Source of the DNA: Gnetum montanum
Lineage: Eukaryota; Streptophyta; Gnetopsida; Gnetales; Gnetaceae
Direction: 5' to 3'
Length of the DNA stretch: 64,000 nt
Assembly (NCBI GenBank): GCA_015680685.1
Contig: MNCI01023564.1
Span: forward strand, 50,108 to 114,107
A program made the position numbers and the translations under genes. The notes below the pieces were generated by a model that saw nothing but the letters and a program-made list of their open reading frames with translations, searched no databases and had not been told where the DNA came from. Below are positions 47,280-58,740 of this stretch, piece by piece; positions within the stretch are counted from its first letter, which is position 1; each line of letters begins with the position of its first letter.

Positions 47280-47670
47280 CTATAGGATTGCAGGTCATAG
47301 TTCACTTGTAGTTGTAATGTGAGCAAACTACGAGGTGTAGTTCTCATGCAATAAGAAACTAAAACAAAATAAAAAATAGTGTCACGCAACTATGGGTCAC
47401 AATGTGGTCATAGATTTCAGTATATAATAGAATTTAACAAATAGTGTGAGACACATGTCTCTCACAATCGAATACAAAGAAATTTAAAAATAGTGCCATG
47501 AAATTGCACGTCACAATATGGTTGCTATTTACAAATTAACATGGATCTCAACATATAGTGTGAGGTGTAGGTCTCTTGTAATTGGAAATTGAGACATTAA
47601 AAACATAGTGTGATGAAACTGTGCTTTGTAACGTGGTCACAAACCATTAAAATAAATATAAATATGTAGA
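47280..47670 (+). repeat. Tandem repeat, about 117 bp x 3
   Basis: AAAATAGTGTCACGCAAC-like anchors at about 47375, 47492 and 47610, each followed by TCACAATRTGGT-like sequence. Confidence 0.55.
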
Positions 47671-47934
47671 ATCATGTGATTCATAGTGAATCACATGATT
47701 CATAGTTTAAGTGCAACTTGCATAGACCTACAGTGCAAAAAATATAGAATGCATCTTGCATTGACTTGTAGCCTCGCACTTAGGAAAAAAATACTGTGAG
47801 TCACATTAACTGATACTAAAATTAAACCTAAATCTTAAATCCTAGACCCTAAACCAAAACAAGCAAATGAACAACATTTTTCAAAAAAAAAAGAAAAGAA
47901 AAAAAGAAAAGGAAGTGATCCAAGTTTAGTTACT

Positions 47935-48225
47935 GGATGGAGCAGAGCAGAGAGTGCATTGACACTGGCAATGACGAAGTAGTAGCAACAATGATGGAAT
48001 GGGTGTAGGGAATGCAGCAGTAGTGGAAGTGAAGGAGGATAGTGATAGTGGTGAAGCAGGAGTGACAAAAATGGCATGGGTGTAGAGAATGAAGTAGCAT
48101 TGACAATGGTGGAGCAGTAGCAACAACGAAGGAGCGTAATGGCAGCAATGTAGCATAGTAGGTGGAGCCTAGTGGCAAAGTGGAGCATAGCTGGCAGAGT
48201 GTAGTGGTAGAATAGAGCACAATAG
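47935..48225 (+). repeat. Degenerate GTAG/TGGTG minisatellite
   Basis: ATGGAATGGGTGTAGGGAAT (about 47994) recurs as ATGGCATGGGTGTAGAGAAT (about 48070), embedded in GCAGTAGTGG/GCAGTAGCAAC words. Confidence 0.55.
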
Positions 48226-48314
48226 ATGGGGGAAGGTGTAATTTCTCTTTTATCTTATCCATTAAGGGTTATGGAGAAAAGGGATTTTTGTTTAACTTGC
48301 TATGGGTGGCTGAT

Positions 48315-48901
48315 TGATGAATCATTTTTTGGTAGGCCCCCATATCAAATCTCTGATATCAGGAGCCCAAGATGGTTTATCAAATATTTAATATCGCAAG
48401 ATGTGTGCCAACCTATAAATACAACACTTGGACATGTGATTCATCAATATTTCCATTAGTTGTTAGTGAAGCTCTTGCAATTTATTTTCCTTAGAATATT
48501 TTTTGAGTGCTCATAGTAGAAGTTCGAGAATGTATGGATCTTTATTTGAGCACTGATGTACGTGAGCATGATAGTATGAATGNGTGGGAATGGATGCCTA
48601 TGTTAGGATTAGTTAAGTGTTAGCTAGTTATTAGATTAATTAAGAATTTAATTACTTTATTCCTATTTTAAGGTGACTTTATTCATCAAAGATAAAATGA
48701 TAAAAATCATATGCCTTAGGTACATGTAACCATATACTTGCACTTCACAAGTAGAACTGAGAAGACAATGACTACAATGGTTAGATTCACTCCCTGGAAA
48801 CTGGTGTACTTAGAGAGCTAAAGTCTAAAAATTTGACTGGATCATTAAGTGAACACTAGTGATTTGTATGGTTCGGCGTAGGGTATACCCACTACTCATC
48901 A
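48315..48901 (+). repeat. 5' LTR of element C, with internal gap
   Basis: Starts TGATGAATC and ends ACTCATCA. About 587 bp, shorter than the other LTRs (790-920 bp). The N at 48583 sits where the poly(A) hairpin and following section should be, so part is missing from the assembly or deleted. A CTATAAATAC box is at about 48412. Confidence 0.75.
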
Positions 48902-48922
48902 TTGGCACCATTGTTGGGCACT
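48902..48922 (+). other. Primer binding site, element C
   Basis: TTGGCACCATTGTTGGGCAC directly follows the LTR; a decayed tRNA-Asp-type PBS. Confidence 0.7.
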
Positions 48923-49056
48923 TTGGTTAGCTATATGCCCTATCTAAGACTTAGTGAAAATTATTCAAAATTGTTGTAATGAACCTTAAAGTCATAATTA
49001 TCCAGAATAATAACAACAATGATAAATACATACTAATATTTTCTTCCAATATAAAA

Positions 49057-51228
49057 ATGTCTTCTTTTCATAGGGATGATTCTCCACCAAGGTTCGAGCA
49101 TACATCCAATCAACAAAGGAATGAATGATCAAATCCGCTAGTGCCCCAACAATGTCGAGTAGTATGTACTCATCCCAATGAGTATGTGCTAGACTTCACC
49201 TTCATTCAGCATCAAGATGAACAATTGCGGTGGAGAGACATGGAGGGCAAATTATGTTGCTGCCTGATTGATCAGTTCTTGCAATGCTACACCAAACTCT
49301 TATGCAGTTGTGCATCTAAGGGCTCAATGCTGAGTACATTATGCAAGACCATGAATATCAGGATTACCATCTCATTGAAGCATAACATAAAAGATATTGA
49401 CAATAGGAGAGGTGCTATGAAGCTTGAAAGGGGAAATAGTTTAATAACCCCTTGTTCCTATTAGGCCAAAAAGATAGTGAGGATCCCTTCTCTAGCGATT
49501 TTCAATTCACATATACTCCTTCCCTTGGTTTCAATGAAGGAGGCTTAAAGTAGAATTTACAGTCCATTGTAAACAATCCTGGTTCAAGCAAGACTGGGTT
49601 CCATGATCATGGGGGATCCAAAGGTGGGAGTCATGGTAGGAATGAGGACAAGCATCATGATGATAAGCATGGCCATGATCAAAGGAGAGGGGGTGGTAGG
49701 CACTATGGTGTTGCTAGTCTTGCTTCCTCTTCATCATCGTAATCCTCTTCTTCCTCCTCTAGATCTAACCAAAGCCATTGATGATGTGACTGTGATGGAG
49801 GTGACCGACATGACAAAGATGATCATAGGGCCCATCAGACAAGTCAAGATAAGGAGGTGTGGGCAATCAAGGGAGGCTCGTCATTACAAAATAAGGGATA
49901 ATAGAGGACATCATGGGCATCATGGCCATCACAAAGGCTATCACCATGATGAGCCTTTTCTTGTAGCTCAAAATAAGTTGAACATCACAGAGGTAGTGAG
50001 AATTCCAACAAGGCATGTAAAAGATAGCAGACTCAAGTAGTTACATATGAATAATATTCCCAAGTTTGAAGGGAGATACAACTCAGATATGCAAAACCAT
50101 CTTCAAGCCTTTCATGATGCTTATTCCTTACAGAACATGAAAAAAATGGAAAAAATTGAAGTTACTCCCAAGGATGCTCATCAAAGAAGCTAAAAGTTGG
50201 AACTTGTCCTTGAAGTTAAAATCAATCCATAGATGGAGTATGATGCTTAAGCTCTTCAATGATAAGTATCAACTGTACTCTCAAGTGTCCAACTTGAGAA
50301 AGAAAATCTATGATTGGAAACATGAAACACATGAACCCTTAGAGGTAGCCATGGGAAAGTACTATTCTCTTTTTCACCGATATCGTAGCCATGGTTATTC
50401 TTAAAGGAAGCAGCTCTACCATATCATAGATGAGATCTACACAGAAATGAGGAGAACTCTTGGGGTCTATGCCCAAGGGAGGCTTTGAAAATTCATGGCC
50501 CATCAGATTCAAAGGCTAATAGAGTAGGTTGTCAAGAAAGAAGAAGAGTTAAGAAAAAGGAAAAGTATGGAGGAGTATAACTAGGATCCTTCCATTAACA
50601 AAAGAAAGGTTTGATTCTATGAAAATGAGGAGGAGGCACCACTTGATAAGATGGTGCAACGAAAAACCTTGCTAATTCAAAAATTTATTTTTGAAATTTT
50701 GGCCAAGGTAGATAAAATGTGGGACTCTTTGGATGAAAAGTTCTAACTTGCTCTAAAAATAGCAGAGGAATCCAGGGAGCAAATTAGTGATTATGGTCAC
50801 AAAAGAAGGAAGGAAGCTGAACGTGCCTACTAAAGGGATAAGGGCATGGTTATTGCAATGGAGGAGGTTGTGGAGTTTGAATCAGATGATGATGGTGGAT
50901 GTGACACCTTCCATTATGAACATCCTAAAGAATGGTACCCCATTGTGTCACACTTGTAGGAGTTTGGGGTGTACGCTCTAAATCCTAGATTTTCCAAAAG
51001 GAAGGCATCCATAAGATTGCCTTAGCCTCAAGGCAATCCTAGTAGTTCCACCAATAATAAGCCTACTATCCAAGTGGAGCTCCACCACAACCTTATGAGT
51101 AGTACCAACAGTAGCATCATCCATGGTCATCGAGGATGCCACTGCCTAGGTAGTAGTACCCTTACTGGTAACCTGATCTATATGGATACTATGTTTAGCA
51201 ACCAATTTCTCCACATGAGTCTTCTAGT
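49057..51228 (+). pseudogene. gag of element C, 5' part (decayed)
   Basis: ATG 49057 (MSSFHRDDSPPRFEH). Recognisable VVCTHPNEYVLDFTFIQHQD (49160-49220), basic linker (49800-50040), gag core (50156-50530: LIKEAKSW, HEPLEVAMG, RRTLGVYAQGRL) and VDKMWDSLDEKF. In the zinc-knuckle position only one Cys remains (CDTFHYEHPKEWYP). At least two frameshifts and about ten stops. Cut by element D at 51229. Confidence 0.8.
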
Positions 51229-52015
51229 TGATGGGATGTGATATCGTGTCCACCGTGATATTGCATCCCTCGCGATATTGCAGTGCGTCATCAAATCTAT
51301 AAATAAGAGGCGCCTCTCCCTTGTTTCTCAGTTTAGGCCTAAACAGTAGCAAAACTCTGGTAGTTTTTCCTCTCCAGAGATAGAATAATTTCCATGTGCT
51401 CGCAATAGGAGCTCCAAAGTGAACGGATCTTTATTCGAGCAAATATTGTACCCGAACACAAGTTTGTGTACAGAAATAAAGATGAACTTCTTGGATAAAC
51501 CTTGCAGTACATGGACTAGGCTAAATAGGACTTTATTTATTGTTAATGTTTAAATGCTTTATTAGTTCATTAAACCTCTCTCAACCCTTCTCCCATAGTT
51601 AAGTGTATTCAGTATGATCGCTTCGAGCACGTGCATTATGCTTGGTGATCCCAGTAATGAATAGCATTTGGTAACCAAGGTTGCATTGGTTCAGGGTGTG
51701 AACAGTAAGTGGGAACGAATGCTAATGCTAGGTTAATTAAGGCTTGGCTAGTTAGTTAAAGTTAGTTAATTAGTCTCTTCACCCTTCACCTCATTAGCAT
51801 AGGAGATAAAACAGAAAAGATATAAAAATCATATACCTCAGACTTACTTAACCATAAAACCGTGACAAATACAAGTAAGTCTGGGAAGACAACGAACGAT
51901 TAACCTTAAGTGTTCCATAAGGCGTGTAAGCACTTAGTTTGTGGAGTTCGACCAGATCATGCGTGTAATGCTCATATTCGTATGGTTGAGTGTAGGGGTA
52001 CCTCACCACTCATCA
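51229..52015 (+). repeat. 5' LTR of element D
   Basis: TGATGGGATG...ACTCATCA, 787 bp. Lacks roughly 47 bp of the palindrome cluster present in the 3' LTR. Poly(A) hairpin: ATCTTTATT (51427-51435) pairs with AATAAAGAT (51475-51483). U5 hairpin: CTCAGACTTACTT (51837-51849) with AAGTAAGTCTGGG (51873-51885). Confidence 0.92.
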
Positions 52016-52016
52016 T

Positions 52017-52034
52017 TGGCACCGTTGTCGGGGA
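52017..52034 (+). other. Primer binding site, element D
   Basis: TGGCACCGTTGTCGGGGA, two transitions away from the tRNA-Asp-complementary PBS. Confidence 0.8.
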
Positions 52035-52162
52035 CTAAGTTGTTTGTGCACTAAGTAAAACATAGGAAATTATCCACATTGTTGGGAGCTTAAATGAACC
52101 ATTAGGGTTAATTAAATAAAAAAAATTATATAACGGTTAATCAGCACACCGAATAAGAAACA

Positions 52163-54740
52163 ATGTCTTCTTCTCATAAGAGCACTTCACCACCTAGGGA
52201 TCATACACGAAACAGTTGGCAGTCCAACATGGATAACCGAGAACTACCAGTTCCTCAGTAGCATCGAGTGGTATATATTCATCCTGATGAGTATATACCC
52301 AATTTTACCTTTATCCTTCATTAGGATGAACAACTGTGTTGGAGAGACTTGCAAGGTAACATAGTGTTACCTCCAGATCGGGTAGTCCCTAACATGCTTC
52401 TTTGTGCTCTTGCACATATAGGCATGACACAACTATACGTTGAATACGTTGTAGGTGATTTCGACACAAGGGATTATCATCCCACAGAAGCACAATGTCA
52501 ATGGGACTTGCAGCAGGAGAGCCACCATACATTGTTGAAGGGTAAAGGGGTCCCGCATGTCCTAAGAAAAATTGGAGATGGTGAACCAATTATAATAGGT
52601 TCTCCAAAAAATGATGTTTCCCCTCCTAACAATAGTGAGGATGTGGGGTATCAAAACCTATGCTCCATGATACACAATCCTGGTTCTGATCCCCATGAAC
52701 ACCAAGTGTTCACTGAGGGAACAAAAACACATGACAAGGATGGGCATTCAGATCATCATCACAATCAGGGCTGTAGCCACCAAAGAGAACGTAGGAGACA
52801 TCTCTCTCCTTCTTCTTCCCCTTCATCACATCATTCACCCTCTCCTTCCACATCAGGACACAGTCACAAAGAGGACAATGGTGAGGATAAGGATAAGCAA
52901 AATGAGAGACCTTGACGAAAGAGTCGAGAGCGAGGACGAGGGCACTCTAGGGAGTCAAGGCATGAAAGAAGGAAAAGTAGTGAACCACGTAGGAATCATA
53001 GACATCATGAGAGAGATAATCATGAAGAACCCCTACTTGCCACCCGAAGTATGTTAGATATTACAGAGGGAGTGAGAATACCTACAAGGCACCAGAAAGA
53101 TAGTCGAATCAAGAGATTAGATATGAACAATATCCCACGGTTTGAGGGGGATACAACACTGATCCGTAAAATCATTTACAGGCATTCCATGATTCCTGCA
53201 CCTTGCAAAATATTGAAAACAAGTGGAAAAAGTTAAATTTTTTTCCTAGGACACTCATAAAAGAAGCAGAGAGTTGGTACCGGTCCTTAGAGCCAGAAAC
53301 CATTAGGAGGTGGAGTACGATGTTAGAACTCTTCAACAATAAATACCAAATGTACTCTAGAGTGTCCAACTTGCGTAAGCAGATCCAAGGATAGATGTAG
53401 GGTAATCATGAACCCTTGGATGGTACCATGGGCCAGTATTATGCATTGCTACATCATTGCCCGGGCCATGGTTATGCACAATGGGATCAACTTCGCCACC
53501 TCATAGATGGGCTAAGACACGAAACTAGGAGAACCCTTGGGACTTATGCCCAAGGGAGACTATTTGAACTTAGATCCCATGAAATTCATTGATTCTTGGA
53601 GCAAGTAGCTAAAGAAGAAGGGGACCTACAGAAAAGAGAAAGCGTGGAAGAGTATAACCGCAACCCTTCCCTCCAAAAGAAGGGAGTAAGATTCTGCGAT
53701 GAAGAGGATGAGTCACCACTCGAAGAGTTGGTGAATAGAAAAATCTTGCCGCTTCAAAAGCTAACAACCAAGGTTTCGGCTAAGGTAGATCAGATGTGGG
53801 ACTCCTTAAATAGTAGATTTGAAACTATCCTGAAAATTGTAGAGGAGTCTAAGGAGGAACGAAGTAGTAACCATGATAAGAAAAAGCGGAGAGATTCAGG
53901 CCATGCATCTGACAAGGGTAAGGGAAAAATGACTATCACCGTTGAGGTTGTGGATTTGGATACAGACAATGACGGTGGATGTGAGATCTGCCAATCTGAC
54001 CATCATAAGGGATGTTGCCCAATAATCTCACATCTATAAGAGTCTGGGGTATATGCATTGAACCCAAGACATAATAGACGGTAAGCACCCCGTCGGTTAC
54101 CTTATCCCCAAGGTAACGCAAGGTAGTTCCACCAACAGTTAACATATTATCTAAGTGGAACTCTGCCACAACCTATCGGGCAACACTAGTAGTGGCAACA
54201 CCCACAGTGATGGGAGATGCCAGCTCCTAGACAACAATATCCTTACCGGCAACCAAACTTGTATGGCTACTACGTGTAGCAGTCGGTTTCTCCAAGTGAC
54301 TCTATGAGTCACGCAACTCCACAATGTCACTACCAAGTTCGAGAGTATTTTAGGACTCCTTCTCCTACGAAATACATACCACATGCATACCATCCTCCGA
54401 ATCCATTCACCTCTCTTACGCCAGTAGTTCCACTACCTCCCGCTCCAACAATGCAAGGGGAACTCCCCACTCAACCGCAGCAACGTAATGCTACGAGAGC
54501 TGTAAACCTTCAACCTACTACTGGTTTTGACAACCGCAAGAAGAGAAGACCTTTCTTCAGAACTAAATTCCCAAACAAGCTCTCACAACCACAAGCGGTT
54601 GAGTCTGTATATGCTCCTCCAACAATTANAACAAGCTCTCACAACCACAAGCGGTTGAGTCTGTATATGCTCCTCCAACAATTAAGGCTTCGGAGCTCCC
54701 TTCAAACCAACAACAGAACTCAACGCATACGGTTATGTTA
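52163..54740 (+). pseudogene. gag of element D
   Basis: ATG 52163 (MSSSHKSTSPPRDH). Stops in the first 60 codons, then open at 52349-52915 (HPTEAQCQWDLQQES; His/Ser/Arg-rich linker). A frameshift at a G run near 53146 precedes the gag core (53203-53600: TLIKEAESWYRSLEPETI, HEPLDGTMG, RRTLGTYAQGRL). Then MWDSLNSRFETIL and a zinc-knuckle-like CEICQSDHHKGCC near 53980-54020. The Pro/Gln-rich tail contains an N at 54628 flanked by a duplicated segment of about 57 bp. Best-preserved gag of the four. Confidence 0.85.
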
Positions 54741-55565
54741 ACACATACCGTTACTGACTGGATCAAGGTAGGCCACCTTTCCAAGAAATGCTCTAACCCT
54801 GGAAGTCCCTTAATCTACCTCTAAGTCACTGGGAATGAACCTCATAAGGCTCTTCTTGACTTAGGTTCCGGAGTCAACTTAATCTCATGAGAAATGTATC
54901 AAGCCTATAACTTGCCTCCACTTAAGAAGAGCAATATTCAACTAGAGTTGGCTGACCAGTCCATCACCATTCCCTTCGGATTGGTGGAGGACATTATTAC
55001 CACTATGTGTGGTTGGTCATACCCAGCTAATTTCCTGGTGATAGAAGTCAACAGCAACAAAGGGGACTTCCCAATTATAATGGGAAGGGCATGGCTAAAT
55101 ACAATAGACACATGCCTAGGAATTTGCAATATTTCCTTGGAAATATCTAAGGTAAAAATTTATGGAAATATCGAGAGGAAGAAAGTTCCATGCATCACAT
55201 ATAGTGACTCAGAGGGTAATGACATGGAGAAATGCTTAGCATCTCCTGCATGCAACTGGTGTGCACAAGAAAATCAGATACAAAGATGCTTGTATGTAGC
55301 AACCACACAACAAGAGAACACCTAGTGGTTGATAGCTGATCAAGAGAGCAACCCACCAACATGCATGGAACAAACTGGGGGAACAACTCACGCCCACAAC
55401 AAAGGCATAGATACATTGGAATATGAGTGTCGCCAACTTCCATCCCTTAACCTAAAAACATCAATCGGGAGAAGTTGGACACTTCTAAGAAATTCAAATA
55501 GGCGTTCATTATTTCAGATCTCTCCCTTTCCATTTAGTCATGGGGGAGATGGCCACCTGTGCTAA
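54741..55565 (+). pseudogene. Protease of element D, fused to end of pol
   Basis: HTVTDWIKVGHLSKK, then LLDLGSGVNLIS at about 54855-54890 (the Ser of D-S-G is Leu), CGWSYPANFLVI and PIIMGRAWLNTIDT. The linker runs to KKFK and then joins the last residues of pol (SLFQISPFPFSHGGDGHLC, stop). RT, RNase H and integrase are absent. The join point differs from that in element A. Confidence 0.82.
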
Positions 55566-57506
55566 TCATTTGAGGCCCTCAGTTCTTTTAATTTTTTTTA
55601 CACGTTTTTGTTTTACACATTTTTGTTTTACATGTATTTGTTTTACAAATTTCTTTAACTTTTCTTATTTTTTTTACAACATCATTCATAATTTTCCATT
55701 TCTTGTGTGTGTTTTATCCATTTTGTTAAGTTTGTTATCCAATAAGTGTTCTTAATGATGGTATGAATTGTTTTATATTGATTGCTAATGTTTGGTTTTT
55801 ACCTTTAAGATTATGATGTTGATACTAAGGTATGGTTCTTTTCATATAGCAGGCAATGAGTTCACTTCATCCATACATCCACAAATTTCTATGGTCTCTC
55901 TCGGCTTGGAAATGTATAGTCCCTTTTTAAATAAGAACTATCAACGAATCAGTGACTGGGCATTTCTCAAACTAAGGAAGGACTCAAGGATTGAAAAGGG
56001 TGTGGCTTCAAGGGAACTTGATGCATTTGTGTTGGCCATTCTCTTGGGTGCTTGGATGTTTTCTTCTTGAGTTTTCTTACTGTTTCAATGTTACTTAATT
56101 ATTGGGAAGTTGAGTAAATAAAAATAACAAAGTCTTTGCATGGTGTGGTTCTCACGCATAAACACATAAAAAAAACAAAATAAAAATAGTGAGAATTCAA
56201 AGCACACCCCTTAGAAGAAATAATCATTTGGGCTACAAGCACTGGTTATGGAACTAAAATAAAAATGTTCCCTCTAACTAAGGCCCTTCTTGCTTCCCAT
56301 TCTCTCCTCCTTCGTTTCGTTGGAATGGTGGTGGCTCTTTGGGAAGGAATTCTTGTTACTTCAAGGGGATGGATTGGCCAAATACATTAATGTGAAGTCA
56401 CTAGATGTGGTTTGTTGAGGCTAGACTTGGAATGGGACCTGCTAAATCACATTAACCATGAAATACACAAGGGGCTGTACACCACNTTGCTAAATCACAT
56501 TAACCATGAAATACACAAGGGGCTGTACACCACCTTGTTCTTGGGATTCCATTCCATTCTCTTCTCTCCATCCTTCTCTCCATTGTTTACCTCATTGCCG
56601 GTTGTATCATTAGTGTATATTTTAGTTGACGCATTATTTTTTTTTTGGTAAATTCTTGTGGTTAAGACTTTAACTCTTGTCCCAAATGACATTCCTAGAG
56701 CCTACGGACTCTTTGAATGTGGGTTTGTTAGGGCATTAGGGGCGTGAGCTTGCTTTGGGGAGGACCCACTAACATTCCTATTTGGTGCATCAGTTAAATT
56801 CTTTTCCTTAATATTTTTGCAATCAAATTTATTTTGTTCATTTCCATATTAACATCCATTTCATCGACATTATAGTTTTCTTTTTCTCCATCTTTCTTGT
56901 TCTTTATTCTTTCTCCATTCTATTGCTACCGGAGGTTCACTCTTAGTCATGGGGGTCTGAACCCAAAGTTTTTCGATTTTCTCCTATCTCTTACACCTTC
57001 GGTAGCCACTATGATATCTCCAGACCCGTATCAACCATACCACAACTCAGCCAATGGACCTTTCACCGAAGCAAGGTATCAATTGCATTATGATTCATTT
57101 ACCCTTGCTAATATAAGACTATGTTGTGTGTGCAGATGGTAATCGTACAACAATGTATTAGATCTGGAGGGAACACTTGGAATGGATCGGTGCTAAAGCA
57201 ACTATGCAAGGAACGAGATGGATAGCGCACTTATGGATAGACAACGAAAGGTGCAATCTTGGCATTGGCAGCAGCAGAATTCTTCTCTTTTCTCTCTTGT
57301 CTCTCAGCTTCCAAATAAGGCCTAATGTCAAATGTATAAGGTGTTCACTTTTGTTGTCATGAACACTAGTTTTGTCATGTTATGTAATGATGATCCATTC
57401 ACATGTCATCCTATTCACCATTAGTTCCATTCAAGTCAATAATCCCATACCTTCCCAATATTTTGTAAGGAACTTGAGGACGAGTTTTTATTTAGTCATG
57501 GAGGTA
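55566..57506 (+). other. Post-pol region of element D
   Basis: T-rich block, hairpin (56142-56208), internal PPT-like AGTCATGGGGG (about 56945-56955), acceptor-like TATGTTGTGTGTGCAG followed by ATG near 57136, and a short decayed accessory-ORF remnant to about 57470. The N at 56486 is flanked by a duplicated segment of about 47 bp. The true PPT, AGTCATGGAGGTA, ends at 57506. The open frame at 55792-56070 has no counterpart in A-C and is probably chance. Confidence 0.6.
56142..56208 (+). ncRNA. Conserved 3' hairpin, element D
   Basis: Lower stem GGTGTG/CACACC and upper stem TTCTCAC/GTGAGAA, both perfect; A-rich loop; unpaired TTCAAAG on the 3' side. The cleanest copy. Confidence 0.6.
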
Positions 57507-58340
57507 TGATGGGACGCGATATTGCATGGTACACGATATCGCATCCCCCGCGATATTGCGTACGTGATATCATGTCTTCCCCTACGATATCGCGTACATG
57601 ATATCGCAGTGCACCGTCAAATCTATAAATAAGAGGTGGCTCTCCCTTGTTTCTTAGTTTAGGCCTAAACCGTAGCGAAACTCAGGCAGTTTTTCCTCTC
57701 CTGAGATAGAATAATTTCCATGTGCCACAGTAGGAGCTCCAAAGTGAATGGATCTTTATTCGAGCAAATATTGTACCTGAATACAAGTTTGTGTACAGAA
57801 ATAAAGACGAACTTCTTGGATAAACCTTGCAGTGCATGGACTAGGCTAAATAGGACTTTATTTATTGTTAATGTTTAAATGCTTTATTAGTTCATTAAAC
57901 CTCTCTCAACCCTTCTCCCATAGTTAAGTGCATTCAGCACGACCGCTTCAAGCATGTGCGTTACACTTGGTGATCCCAGTAACGAATAGCGTTTGGTAAC
58001 CAAGGTTGCATTGGTTCAGGGTGTGAACGATAAGTGGGAACGGATGCTGATGCTAGGTTAATTAAGGCTTAGCTAGTTAGTTAAAGTTAGTTAATTAGTC
58101 TCTTCACCCTTCACCTCATTAGCATAGGAGATAAAACAGAAAAGATATAAAAATCATATACCTCAGACTTACTTAACCATACAACCGTGATAAATACAAG
58201 TAAGTCTAGGAAGACAATGAACGATTAACCTTAAGTGTTCCATAAGGCGTGTAAGCACTTAGTCTGTAGAGTTCAACCAGATCGTGCGTGTAATGCTCGT
58301 ATTCGTATGGTTGAGTGTAGGGGTACCTCACCACTCATCA
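57507..58340 (+). repeat. 3' LTR of element D
   Basis: 834 bp. Four exact GATATC and two GATATT sites at 57515-57598, then CTATAAATAAG at about 57623. U5 hairpin arms 58162-58174 and 58198-58210. Confidence 0.92.
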
Positions 58341-58345
58341 GTAGT

Positions 58346-58740
58346 CATGTTTTATTCTAGTATTAGTACTATGCTCCTAAATACCATAGAGCCTAATCTC
58401 CAAGAGGGAAACTTCCATTTCCTCACTATCCTCCTCATTCTTTTACACATGTCCCTCTACCCTCAACTTAATTACCACATGCTCCATCAATGCATGATGA
58501 AATTCTAGCCTAGCCATAGCAACGTAACCCCACAAGGGTTGTTAACTTACAGTCGGCTCCTTAGCCAAGTGGTTTGAAAAAAAAATCCAAAAAAAGACCA
58601 TTCTTTGAAACCAACAGTCCTACAAAGCACTCATAGACATACACAGTTGATAGCCCTACTTCTCCCTCATCCTGTGCATCCACATCCTTTGAGTTCCGTT
58701 CAAAGCAAACATCTCCTCCAAGTGCATAATGTCATGTTAA
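58346..58740 (+). pseudogene. gag tail of element C, resumed after D
   Basis: Pro/His/Gln-rich, aligns with the A and D gag tails (CATAGCAACGTAA and GGGTTGTTAAC blocks). No intact frame. Confidence 0.6.

Larger units (their letters stand above)
46968..48314. repeat. Tandem-repeat flank between the Ulp1 ORF and element C
   Basis: Contains a tandem repeat of about 117 bp (47280-47670), a degenerate CCCTAAA-like patch at 47840-47855 and a GTAG/TGGTGG-rich minisatellite at 47935-48225. The long open frames on the minus strand at 47835-48262 are low-complexity readings of the minisatellite. Confidence 0.5.
51229..58340 (+). mobile_element. LTR retrotransposon D (Ty3/gypsy), nested in C, pol-deleted
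   Basis: About 7.1 kb. LTRs 51229-52015 and 57507-58340. Target site copies CTAGT (51224-51228) and GTAGT (58341-58345) differ by one base, which fits ageing. Contains gag, protease and the last codons of pol only. Near-identical LTR bodies, differing mostly by C/T and G/A changes, make it younger than its host element C. Confidence 0.9.

Noticed and set aside
47835-48262. Minus-strand Leu/His/Ser-rich open frames
   Set aside because: They are translations of a GTAG/TGGTG minisatellite in three overlapping frames.
55792-56070. 92-codon open frame in the post-pol region of D
   Set aside because: Absent from A, B and C at the aligned position; likely chance.
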